From contig NZ_KI912486.1 in NCBI RefSeq assembly GCF_000518725.1, positions 223,279 to 287,278 on the forward strand: 64,000 nucleotides of DNA, in the 5' to 3' direction. The position numbers and the translations under genes were made by a program. The notes under the pieces were generated by a model. The model was not told the DNA's origin. It did not search any database and worked only from the letters and a program-made list of their open reading frames with translations. The stretch is from Mesoplasma seiffertii ATCC 49495 (GTDB lineage Bacteria > Bacillota_I > Bacilli_A > Mycoplasmatales > Mycoplasmataceae). This document shows positions 22,385 to 30,614 of this stretch, piece after piece. Numbering within the stretch: the stretch's first letter is position 1; every line of letters begins with the position of its first letter.

Positions 22385-24709
22385 ATGGGGACACAAACCG
22401 TAAGTACAGGTAAAGCACACAATGGTTTTATTGCAGGACTATCTAAGTTCAAAAGCGGAATCATGCCAACTTTATCTAAATTAAGTAAAGCGTTTTTACT
22501 ACCAATCGCGTTACTACCAATCGCCGGAGTATTTCTAGGAGTTGGGGCAGCTGTTGCTAATGCAGCAGACCCACAATCATTTCTATGATACTTTGGGACA
22601 GTTATGAATAAAATGGGGGATGTTGCTTTTGGTAACTTGCCTGTTCTATTCTGTATTTCAGTTGCTTTAGCATATACTAAAGACGCTGGGGTTGCTGCAT
22701 TAACAGCTGTAGTAGGATTTTTAGTAATGAATGCATTACAAGGAGCATTATTACATCCAACAATGGTTTCTGCATCTGAAGAATTAGTTAAACAATATAA
22801 AGCTTTGTTTAATGGATTTTGAGAAGGAAAAGAAGTTGTAGTTGGAATGGAAGTACCAAATCTTGATGCTGCTGGAAAAGTCTTGTATTCATTATTATGA
22901 CATGACAATATTCCAAATGGTCTAATTACATCAAACTTAGGTGTTCAATCTTTAAACACTGGAGTTTTTGCAGGAATTTTTGTTGGAGCAATTTCAGCAA
23001 AATGTTACAACAGTTTCCACAAAACTCAATTGCCATCAGCAATTAGTTTCTTTAGTGGAACAAAATTAGTACCAATTATTACATTTTTCGCTGTTATTCC
23101 TTTAGGTTTCATATTCGTGTTCTTCTGACCATGAATTGGACAAGGATTAGCATACTTTGGAACAAAATCAGGAGATATTCCAGTTAAAGGAATTGATTCA
23201 TTAGTTTTTGAAATGATTGAACGTTCATTAGTACCATTTGGACTACACCACGTGTTCTATTCACCATTATGATGAACAAGTGCGGGGGGGTCTATTGCTG
23301 ATGTAGTTACTCGTGCAAATAACGAATGAATTGTTAACGGTAATCCAGCTGGATTAATTAACGGATTATCAATGATTGATTGACAAGATAAAGCTTCAGC
23401 ATTTGCTGGACACTCAATAACATGAGAAGAATTCTTTAAAGCTGTAACAAATGATAAAAAATTATTTGGAGCAATGGGTGATCAAACAATGATGGCCGCT
23501 TTAATTGGAAGCATTAATAATGAAGTTGGAATTAACTTTACATCATTTGAGTTATTAGGATTAAACCTAGGACGTTTCCAATCTGGTAAGTTTGGATTTA
23601 TGTTATTAGGATTACCAATGGCTGCATTGGCAATGTGATTTAATGTACCAAAAGAAAATCGTCGAAACGTTATGGGAATTTACTTCTCAGCTGCGTTCAC
23701 TTGTTTCTTAACAGGAATTACAGAACCAATTGAATATACTTTCTTATTCTTAGCACCATGATTATTCTATGGAGTGCATATGCCATTGGCAGCGCTTTCA
23801 TTCATGTTTGCTGGAATGTTACAAACTCACGTATCAATGACTGTTTCAGGAGGATTTATCGATTACATCGTATTCGGAATTATTCCATTCTTTAACGGGG
23901 CAATGTCAGCAGTATCAGCATTTGGTGTTCTAGGAGTTGCCGCCTTAATGGGACCTGTATACTTCTTAGCATTCTACTTCGCAGTAAAATACGGAAAAGT
24001 AATGGTTCCAGGACGTGATACATCAGGACCAGCAGAATTATTTACAAAAGATGATTATAAAGCATCAAAAGGTCAAAACCGTGATGGATCAAAAATTGCT
24101 GATGTTGAAGCTTCAACAGGAACAAGTAAATGAACTACTTCTTCAAATCCAACAGAAATCGCTAGATATGAAAAAGCAGCTAAAATTATTGATTTCTTAG
24201 GTGGAGAAGCAAACATCACTGACGTTGATTCATGTGCTTCACGTTTAAGATTGACAGTTATTGATTCAAGTCTTGTAGATAAAGATGGAATTATGTCTTT
24301 AGGTGGATCAACTGGAGCTTTAGTTAGAGGAACAAACGTACAAGTAGTTTATGGTGGAGAACAAGAAGCCATTAAACCACGTATGAAAGAAATCCTTGAT
24401 ATTCAAAGATCTCAGCCAAAAGCTACTGTTGAAGTTAAAACTGAAACTACAAAAGTTGAGGTTTCTCAACCAGAAGTTAAAGAAACTACTGTAATTGAAA
24501 CAAAAAAAGTAGCAGCTTCTAAGCCAGCGGTTAAAAAGCCAGCAGCTAAAAAAGTGGCAACTGCAAAACCAGTTGCGACTAAATCAGCAGCGGTTAAAAA
24601 GCCAGCAGCTAAAAAAGTTGAACCTAAGAAAACAACTGTTTCTAAGTCAACAACTGCAAAGCCAGCAGCTAAAAAGCCAGCAGCTAAAAAAGTTGAAACT
24701 ACAAAATAG
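22385..24709 (+). CDS. ptsG: PTS glucose-type transporter EIICB with basic repeat tail
   Basis: 774 residues. The EIIC membrane domain includes [32 protein letters not shown] and the substrate motif [12 protein letters not shown]. The EIIB domain carries the phosphorylated Cys617 in [10 protein letters not shown]. No EIIA domain follows; instead about 100 residues of Lys/Ala/Pro/Thr-rich low complexity with three near-identical copies of KPAAKKV end the protein. The preferred start is the ATG at 22385 after AAAGGGG rather than TTG at 22370. Phosphate reaches it from HPr (45.3 kb) through an unlinked EIIA. Sugar specificity (glucose or N-acetylglucosamine) cannot be fixed by eye. Confidence 0.9.
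24527..24693 (+). repeat. Three imperfect direct repeats encoding the KPAAKK tail of EIICB
   Basis: Copies at 24527-24555, 24590-24618 and 24665-24693; the first two agree over all 29 bases and the third differs at a few positions. All are in frame and code for [10 protein letters not shown], which suggests expansion by duplication. Confidence 0.85.
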
Positions 24710-24726
24710 TTAAAAATAATTATTAG

Positions 24727-24760
24727 AATCCTAGGGGTATTAAAACCCTTGGGATTTTTT
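24727..24760 (+). terminator. Rho-independent terminator of ptsG
   Basis: Imperfect stem AATCCTAGGGG/AACCCTTGGGATT with wobble pairs and a T run. Confidence 0.65.
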
Positions 24761-24763
24761 TAA

Positions 24764-24794
24764 ATAAAAAAACTTAGCAAATTACGCTAAGTTG
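24764..24794 (-). terminator. Rho-independent terminator of ssrA
   Basis: On the minus strand the stem AACTTAGC/GCTAAGTT is followed by a T run, just downstream of the tmRNA 3' end. Confidence 0.75.
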
Positions 24795-24808
24795 GTTGAT
24801 TTCTTTAA

Positions 24809-25216
24809 TGGTGGAGATGGCGGGAATCGAACCCGCGTCCAAAATACTTCACCATGCAACGTCTACAGTTTAGTCATGTTTTCTAACTCGACAGTGTTAC
24901 TAAAACTAACAAAAGTTAAGCACGTCGTTCGTAATTAATTTCAAAGTTATTTATTACGATGATAACTTCTATCAAACTTGGGTAATACATATAACATATA
25001 AAGCTTGAAATATAGTTATATGTTGAATGCTTTCAGTTCTAAGACTTATTAAGCAGCAAAGTTTGCTGCTCCAGCAAATTCATTATTGAACATAAATGCT
25101 GGCATTTCAAAATTTTCTTCGTTTTTGTTTGCATTTTATCAAACCTAGAAGTAGTATGGTCTACCAGACCACTGCAGTTGCATGGCGGCATATCCTGTCG
25201 AAACCGGGACATCCCC
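24809..25216 (-). ncRNA. ssrA: tmRNA (10Sa RNA)
   Basis: The minus strand begins GGGGATGTCCCGGTTTCGAC and ends with a T arm (GGTTCGATTCCCGCC on the RNA) and encoded CCA, forming a tRNA-like acceptor pair GGGGATG with CATCTCC. The tag frame runs from 25132 down to 25052 and ends in two TAA codons. It encodes 27 residues starting ANKNEENFEMPAFMFNN and ending NFAA. This is the long mollicute type, with the same ANKNEE and MPAFM blocks I recall from M. capricolum. Its partner smpB is at 21.0 kb. It is divergent from the deoxyribosyltransferase gene. Confidence 0.96.
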
Positions 25217-25224
25217 ATATAAAA

Positions 25225-25230
25225 ATTATA
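25225..25230 (-). promoter_or_regulatory. -10 box of the ssrA promoter
   Basis: TATAAT on the minus strand, ending 9 bases upstream of the tmRNA 5' end, the right spacing for a transcription start there. The -35 is weak (AAAGTT-like). Confidence 0.6.
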
Positions 25231-25294
25231 TCTCTAAAACCCAAATAAACTTTAAGGATTTGCTAAAATAATATACAAGTGAGGAAAAAAAAGA

Positions 25295-25861
25295 ATGAAA
25301 CAAATTTATAATGCCGGAAGTATGTTTAACGAAGCCCAAGTAAATCAACGTAAGTTAGAAGGGAAAAACTTGCGACAAGCCTTTCCTAATTTTACTATTT
25401 CAAACCCAATTGATTTTGATACAAATTTAGGTAATTGTCCAACACCTTTAGAAATTTGAGATGCTGATTACAAGTGTGTACGAGATTCACAATATATCAT
25501 CTTTGAATTAGATAGTCTTGATCACGGAATGATTATGGAATTTGCCTTAGCAATAGAGCAAGCAAAAACTACTCAATTGGATAAAGTTTTAATTCCTGTG
25601 ATTTCAGATTTTCGCTATCACCAAAAGTCATCAACAAAACAATTAAACGAATTTTCAATTAATCATTTTGTTTTTGGAGCTATTTTTGATACTCAGTTAA
25701 ATCAAGAAAACCGTATTTGATTAGCTAAATCTCATAATCAAGCAATTGAAATGATTCAAAATAATGAGGATTTTATCAGTACTAATGACAACCAATACTT
25801 AAATAAAAATAAAGCGTTAGATTGTAAATTTATTTATGCTGATGGTTCAATGTACTTCTAA
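25295..25861 (+). CDS. Nucleoside 2-deoxyribosyltransferase family protein
   Basis: 188 residues. The start IYNAGSMFNEAQVNQRKLEGKNLR matches the nucleoside-binding N terminus of these enzymes, and LDHGMIMEFALAIEQ supplies the glutamate (Glu82) at the position of the catalytic nucleophile. Family members swap the base of a 2'-deoxynucleoside, so cells can make one deoxynucleoside from another. The standard-code frame shows only a third of the gene because of UGA-Trp codons. It fits with the deoxyguanosine riboswitch and nucleoside importer 3 kb downstream. Confidence 0.8.
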
Positions 25862-26000
25862 AATTGCAAAACTTTAGTACTCAAGATAAAAATTAAATTC
25901 ACTAAAACTTATAAAATAACTAAGGTTTTATTTGCTTGTTAACAGGTTAGAAGTTGATTAGCCCACAAGTGTTCTAATTCTATTTTTACTTTGTAAGTAT

Positions 26001-26026
26001 TTACTTTTAAAATTGAAGATGTAAAA
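26001..26026 (+). promoter_or_regulatory. Candidate promoter of the structured RNA
   Basis: A TTTACT -35-like box just after 26000 and TAAAAT at 26022-26027 with about 16 bases between. It would start RNA near 26035. Confidence 0.4.
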
Positions 26027-26034
26027 TATAAGTA

Positions 26035-26130
26035 ATCGCAAGAGGAAGACTACGCATTCACTGGAATGAAGAGATTTAGTAGATCCGTCTACAATCTAAC
26101 TCGGAAAAGACACCAAGGTGTCTTTTTTTG
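26035..26130 (+). ncRNA. Candidate structured small RNA, unassigned
   Basis: Three hairpins lie in a row in 76 bases: CATTC/GAATG (26055-26068, loop ACTG); a two-part stem AGATT/AATCT enclosing GTAGA/TCTAC with loop TCCG (26072-26097); and a terminator AAAAGACACC/GGTGTCTTTT (26105-26126) with T run. It is GC-richer than its surroundings and has no reading frame. It does not match SRP RNA, RNase P RNA or the magnesium M-box by the conserved blocks I know. It could be one of the small stable RNAs described in M. capricolum or a new one. Confidence 0.55.
26105..26130 (+). terminator. Rho-independent terminator of the small RNA
   Basis: Stem AAAAGACACC/GGTGTCTTTT with a two-base loop and seven T. 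Confidence 0.8.
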
Positions 26131-26375
26131 TTCTAAAATAATTTCGTGGAAAGGTGTCAGCATTAAAATAATAAATGAAATTAATAAAGAACAAGAAATA
26201 AAAGAAGGTCAAAAGTTTGTGATTATTTTTCCAGTTTAAATTAAATAGTTTTTTCTTATTTTTTTCTGTTTAATAAGCTTTTGTTTTATTTAGATTATCG
26301 TTATTCACTAAGTAACTTTGGTATACTTTTTGATAAAATAATATTATATGTAAAATAGGTAAATAGGAGAATTAA

Positions 26376-27785
26376 ATGTTAAATATTTCGGAACTCGAAA
26401 AACTCTTAATTGAGGCTAGTGAATCAAAAAACATTAAGCAAGTAAGAGAAATTTCTAAACAGTGTCAATATGTTGATTTTGCTGAGGCCTTAGAACAAAC
26501 TGATGAAAAAGTAGTTTTAAGAATTTTTCGTATGCTTGAAGTAGAACAGGCAGCTGAAATTTTTACTTATCTTTCTTCAGAACATCAAGAATTTATTATT
26601 AACTCATTTACGTCAGCTGAAGTTCAAGAGATTGTTGATGAATTGTATACTGACGATATTATTGATGTTATTGATGATATGCCAGCTCAAGTAGTTAAAA
26701 AAGTTTTAAAAGCTGCAACAAAAGAACAACGTAAAGAAATCAATAGTATTTTAAAGTATGAAGAAGAAACTGCTGGAGGAATAATGTCAGTTAACTTCAC
26801 AGAGTTAAAAGCTGATGATACAGTTGAAAAAGCAATTAAAATTATTCGTCGTCGTCATGAAGACTTTGATGAAATTGATGATTTATATGTTACAGATAGT
26901 AATGGAAAACTTGTTGGGCACATTGAAATTAAGGACTTAATTTTAAATCAACCAACTCAAAAAATGGAAGAAATTATGAACTCGAAAATAGTTTCAGTGC
27001 CTAGTGAACTTGATCAAGAAGAAGTAGGAATCATTTTTAAACGTTATGATCTTAATACATTACCAGTTGTTGATAAACAACAACATTTAATTGGAATTAT
27101 TACAGTTGATGATGTTATTGATGTTTTAGTTGAAGAAGCGACTGAGGATTTACAAAAGTTTGCTGGAATTAATGATGCTGAGTCAGATTATTTTGAAACT
27201 GGAATTTTTAAAATGTTTAAATCTCGTTCAATTTGATTAATAGCAATGTTAATTTTGGGAACAATTACTCAAATCTTATTAGTAGTATTTTTCAATATTT
27301 ATAGTAGTCAAGATGGCACACAAAGTAGTAGTGATCAATTGTTATTGTTATTAGTACCAATGTTGTTAATTGTGGCAGGGATTGCGGGAAGTAGTGGTAA
27401 TCAATCAGCATTAATGATGGTTCGGTCATTGTCATTACGTCAAATTCATAAAAAAGAAGTTAAAGAGATTATTTTAAAAGAGTTTACGGTCTCAATTTTA
27501 ATCACAATGCCGTTAGTAGTAATAAATATTGTTCGACTGATTTTAATATATTTAGTGCAATATAATGGTCATTTAGCAGATTCAAATATTTGAATTGCCA
27601 TTGGAACAAGTTCTTTGGGGTTAATTTTAAGTTTAGTATTTGCCAATATTTTAGGATGTATGTTACCGTTATTAGCAAAAACATTCAAATTAGATCCAAC
27701 TTTAGCGTCATCACCATTAGTAACAACTTTAGTAGATATTGCAGCTGTAGGAATCTTTTTAGGTGTTGGAACTGCGTTTTTATAA
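26376..27785 (+). CDS. mgtE: Magnesium transporter MgtE
   Basis: 469 residues in the standard MgtE order: the N domain with alpha-helical repeats (LEQTDEKVVLRIFRMLEVEQAAEIFTYL), two CBS domains (ADDTVEKAIKIIRRRHEDFDEI and VGIIFKRYDLNTLPVVDKQQHLIGIITVDDVIDVL) that sense Mg2+, and a C-terminal five-helix pore (GIAGSSGNQSALMMVRSLSL, VGIFLGVGTAFL). UGA-Trp codons at 27234-27236 and 27591-27593 split it under the standard code. No M-box riboswitch was found in front. trmB follows after 14 bases. Confidence 0.95.
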
Positions 27786-27799
27786 AATAAGGGAGAAAT

Positions 27800-28462
27800 A
27801 TGAGATTACGAAATAAACCATGAACTGATGAATTTTTAGTTACCAATCAAAAATATTTGATAAGTTGAAATAGACCAGCAAAAATTGTTTTTAATAAAGA
27901 GTTTAAGAATGATGCACCCGTTTATTTAGAAATTGGTTGTGGTAAAGGAAATTTTATTACTCAACACGCGTTATTAAATCCATCAATTAATTTTATTGGT
28001 ATGGAAAAAGAAAAAACTGTTGTAGGAGTAGCACTTAAAAAAACTTTAGCAACGTTTGAAAATAAACCATTAAATAACTTAAAATATTTCAATGATTTTG
28101 CTGAAGATTTAAGTGACATGTTTGAAGATAATTCAATTGATCAAATCTTTTTGAATTTCTCAGATCCTTGACCTAAGTCACGTCATGCAAAGAAACGATT
28201 AACTTATGTAAAGTTTCTAGATATTTATTCAAAAATATTAAAGCCTAATGGTGAACTACACTTTAAAACTGATAATGATGGTTTGTTTGCATCAACACTA
28301 GAAAATTTAGAGTTGACAGATAAATGAGAAATCATCAGCCAAACAACTGATTTGTACAATGATGAGGAATTGCTAAAAAATAATATTCCAACAGAATATG
28401 AAACTAAATTTCATAATTTAGGTAAAAATATCAATAAACTTATTATAAGAAATGTTAAATAG
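27800..28462 (+). CDS. trmB: tRNA (guanine-N7-)-methyltransferase
   Basis: 220 residues. The SAM-binding motif [14 protein letters not shown] is near residue 40, FIGMEKE follows, and the catalytic signature [19 protein letters not shown] is diagnostic of TrmB, which makes m7G46 in tRNA. Length is normal. GGGAGA precedes the ATG. The stop TAG lies in the stem of the terminator. Confidence 0.94.
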
Positions 28463-28480
28463 GAGGATTCCTATTTTTTT
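28457..28480 (+). terminator. Rho-independent terminator of trmB
   Basis: Stem AAATAGGA/TCCTATTT with loop GGAT and T run; the trmB stop codon is inside the stem. Confidence 0.85.
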
Positions 28481-28558
28481 ATTTTTGGGTCTTTAAGCAA
28501 TAAAAAATTGCTTTAGTGATAAGATAAAAGAGTAGAGTATTTAAAAAATTACTTTACA

Positions 28559-28575
28559 TTGACATATTAATATCA
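28559..28575 (+). promoter_or_regulatory. TTGACA box overlapping an imperfect palindrome upstream of the cysteine-rich gene
   Basis: A consensus TTGACA at 28559-28564 starts an imperfect palindrome TGACATATTAATATCA (28560-28575) centred on ATATTAATAT, 27 bases before the start codon. It could be an operator for a metal-responsive repressor; no regulator gene is next to it. The -10 assignment is uncertain. Confidence 0.35.
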
Positions 28576-28601
28576 TTCTTGAATGAGGAGGAAAATATAT
28601 T

Positions 28602-28763
28602 ATGACAAAAGACTTAAATTGTACATGTGGTGACAACAAAACTACAAAATCTAATTGCGCTGAAAGTAAAACTGAATGTGCTAGTTGTGATTGCAAGTGT
28701 GCTAATTCATGTGATACATGCGCAAATTGTAACTGTACTTGTCAAAAAAGCTGTCAAGCATAA
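28602..28763 (+). CDS. Cysteine-rich metallothionein-like protein, 53 residues
   Basis: Too short for normal gene callers. It has 13 cysteines in 53 residues, at positions 7, 9, 19, 26, 29, 31, 33, 37, 40, 43, 45, 47 and 51, giving CxC and CxxC patterns (CASCDCKCANSCDTCANCNC). The rest is Thr, Lys, Asn and Asp, with no aromatic residues and no membrane segment. This composition is that of metallothioneins, which bind Zn, Cu or Cd by thiolate clusters. GAGGAGG is 11 bases before the ATG, a TTGACA box lies upstream and a strong terminator follows, so it is a separate transcription unit. Metal binding is inference. Confidence 0.8.
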   Translation: MTKDLNCTCGDNKTTKSNCAESKTECASCDCKCANSCDTCANCNCTCQKSCQA

Positions 28764-28772
28764 TATAAAATA

Positions 28773-28800
28773 CAAAAGGGTTTTAAACCCTTTTTGTTTT
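28773..28800 (+). terminator. Rho-independent terminator of the cysteine-rich gene
   Basis: Stem AAAAGGGTTT/AAACCCTTTT followed by T-rich DNA. Confidence 0.85.
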
Positions 28801-28978
28801 TTTCAAACAATTAATTAAAATGGAAATTCTTTTTTTGAAATTAGAATAATAATTAGTATGAAGACAGAAAAATGTGTTATTTTTAGCGTTTTCCCCATTT
28901 CAACATTAGAAATTTAAAAAGAAAAAACGGAATTTTTTATTATAAGAAAAATTTTCCCCTTTTTAATTAAGAAAACTA
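28801..28978. other. AT-rich spacer without gene
   Basis: About 180 bases of A/T-rich DNA. TTTTCCCC occurs twice (near 28891 and 28952). A 19-codon frame from the ATG at 28859 has no ribosome binding site and is not called. Nothing else is supported. Confidence 0.5.
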
Positions 28979-28984
28979 TATACT
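28979..28984 (+). promoter_or_regulatory. -10 box TATACT of the riboswitch operon
   Basis: TATACT lies 22 bases upstream of the antiterminator arm at 29003; the -35 region is T-rich and not consensus. Confidence 0.45.
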
Positions 28985-29002
28985 AAAAATAACTTAATAT
29001 GA

Positions 29003-29110
29003 GAAAACTTACATAGGGTAGCAAATGGGCTACTGACTCCACCCCTTGCCAAAGAAGGGACTGTAAGTATGAACTTATAAGTTTTCTGTCTAACAACAGA
29101 AAACTTTTTT
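29003..29110 (+). promoter_or_regulatory. 2'-Deoxyguanosine riboswitch (purine-class, Mesoplasma type) with terminator platform
   Basis: Aptamer 29007-29068: P1 ACTTACA/TGTAAGT, P2 GTAGC/GCTAC, P3 CCCTT/AAGGG in a three-way junction. The blocks AGGGTAGC, ATGGGCTACTGAC and GGGACT match the Mesoplasma florum 2'-deoxyguanosine aptamer as I remember it, including C instead of U at the J2/3 specificity position. Platform: terminator AAGTTTTCTGT/ACAGAAAACTT plus T run (29079-29110). GAAAACTTA (29003-29011), which includes part of P1, is perfectly complementary to TAAGTTTTC (29078-29086) in the terminator arm. Ligand holding P1 would free the terminator, so this is an OFF switch for the importer operon behind it. 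Confidence 0.88.
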
Positions 29111-29154
29111 GCGAAAAACCCTTTGTTTTCTTTGAAAGGATGAAAGGGAAATAT

Positions 29155-30591
29155 ATGAAAAAACTTATGCTATCTTTATACACAGCTTCGGCGATTGCTG
29201 TGACGTCTACTAGTGTGATTTCGTGTATACCAGCAAGTTATGCAAAAGGACCTGTTGGACAAAGAGTCTTATTAGTAACAGATGGTGGAAATGTAAGCGA
29301 TAAATCCTTCAATGAAGGATCATATAATGCAATCAAAAAATATGCTAGAGAATTAGACGAATGAAATGATATTCAAGACATTTCATACGATGGTACTGGT
29401 AATTATGTTGAAGCATCAGAACATACAGCTTCAGGTTTAATCAGTGGTTACAAAATGGCTACTTTTAAACAAGCAGACGCAATGGTATTGTCAGGATTCA
29501 TTCATGTCGGAACAATTGAAGTAGCTTCAAAATTAATGGAAGATAAAAGTATTATTTTAGCTGATGGAATAGCAGATTATTCTGATGGTAAAAATCAAAA
29601 TGTTATTAGTATTAGTTTTAATTCGGAATTAGCTGGATTTGCCGCTGGGTATGATGCTGCAGTTTGAGCTAATCAAAACTTAGATAAAGTTGACCCTCAT
29701 AAAAAGGGAAAAATTGCGATTGGAACATTTGCTGGAATGTCATCAAAATATTCTGTTGATAATTACATGTGAGGATTAATTTTGGGAATGGATGTCTTTA
29801 ACTTAGTACATCAAAAACAAATTGAATCTGGAAAATATAAAGAAGTTGTTTTGGCAAATAACTATGATTCAAAACAAGATAAGTATTTGTCAATTTCAGA
29901 AACTAATGTTCAAGGAACAACAGATGCTCGTTGATTTTCACAATCATTTGCATTAGGAGGGGCTACTTCATCGGGAATTTTAGACCGTTTGATAACTCAA
30001 AATAAGGCAGATGTTATTTTCCCAGTAGCTGGACCACAAATTTCTGATGTGTTAAGTTTTTCAGGGGCTGCTTATAATCCTTATATAATCGGAGTTGATG
30101 TTGACCAAGTTGAATCATTTCCAAGTTATGAGGGTCGTTTTATAACAAGTGCTGTTAAAAACTTAGAACAAGCTATTACTGATGAATTAAGACGATCAAA
30201 ATCACTAAAAACTGTTGTTGATAAAAATAATAAAGTATGAGAAGCAAACAAAAACGATATCGATTCAGAGCAAGAATCACCAATTGATGATGGAAACATT
30301 GCAAAATCACGTTCTAACTGATCTGTTGATACTTTTGGTGGTAAAAACTTGTCTAAACATACTTATGTTAAATATCAAGAAAAACAAGATTCAAGAATAT
30401 CTAATGTAAATGAAGGCGAAGATATTACTGATGTCGCTGAACTTATTAAACAAGCATTTGCTAATACTGGTGAAAATGTTAGTGATTATATGCAAGGAAA
30501 AACAATTCATGAGGCAGCTTTAAAAATCAAAGAATTATATGACAAAGATAATAGTTGATTACAAACTGCTGATCAAGAAGGATTTGAATAA
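29155..30591 (+). CDS. BMP-family nucleoside-binding lipoprotein
   Basis: 478 residues. Signal peptide with lipobox SVISC (Cys24), then the BMP/PnrA-type fold: VLLVTDGGNVSDKSFNEGSYNAIKKYA, YKMATFKQADAMVLSGF, FNSELAGFAAGYDAA, IGTFAGMSSKYSVDNYMWG, VIFPVAGPQISDV, IIGVDVDQ. Proteins of this group bind purine or pyrimidine nucleosides for ABC import. It is longer than the usual 350 because of a C-terminal extension after about residue 370. The ATG at 29155 is preferred over 29140 because AAAGGG is at the right distance and it gives a normal signal peptide. It is the first gene after the riboswitch. Confidence 0.9.
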
Positions 30592-30614
30592 TAACAATAA
30601 TAATGGAGGAAAAA

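Larger units (their letters stand above)
25862..26375. other. Intergenic region with a structured RNA locus and no gene
   Basis: 514 bases between the deoxyribosyltransferase and mgtE. It holds a promoter-like pair, a row of three hairpins (separate entry) and, after 26132, AT-rich DNA. A 30-codon open stretch without a start codon at about 26146-26239 (ending EGQKFVIIFPV) is present and could be a gene remnant. A -10-like element lies near 26335 ahead of mgtE. Confidence 0.5.

Noticed and set aside
22360..22908. 182-residue minus-strand frame opposite the PTS gene
   Set aside because: Lies antisense to the strongly conserved EIIC domain; Pro/Asn/Thr-rich without motifs; no ribosome binding site.
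26041..26130. RNase P RNA or SRP RNA
   Set aside because: GAGGAAGAC resembles part of the RNase P P4 strand, but the partner ACAGAAA and the needed length are absent; the SRP GGAAG...GCAGC loop is not present.
26146..26239. 30-codon open stretch ending in EGQKFVIIFPV
   Set aside because: No start codon or ribosome binding site in frame; at best a remnant.
26133..26375. Possible M-box magnesium riboswitch before mgtE
   Set aside because: None of the conserved M-box blocks are visible and the sequence has no multi-stem fold near the gene.
28859..28918. 19-codon frame MKTEKCVIFSVF
   Set aside because: No ribosome binding site, and the codons are AT-rich filler in a spacer.
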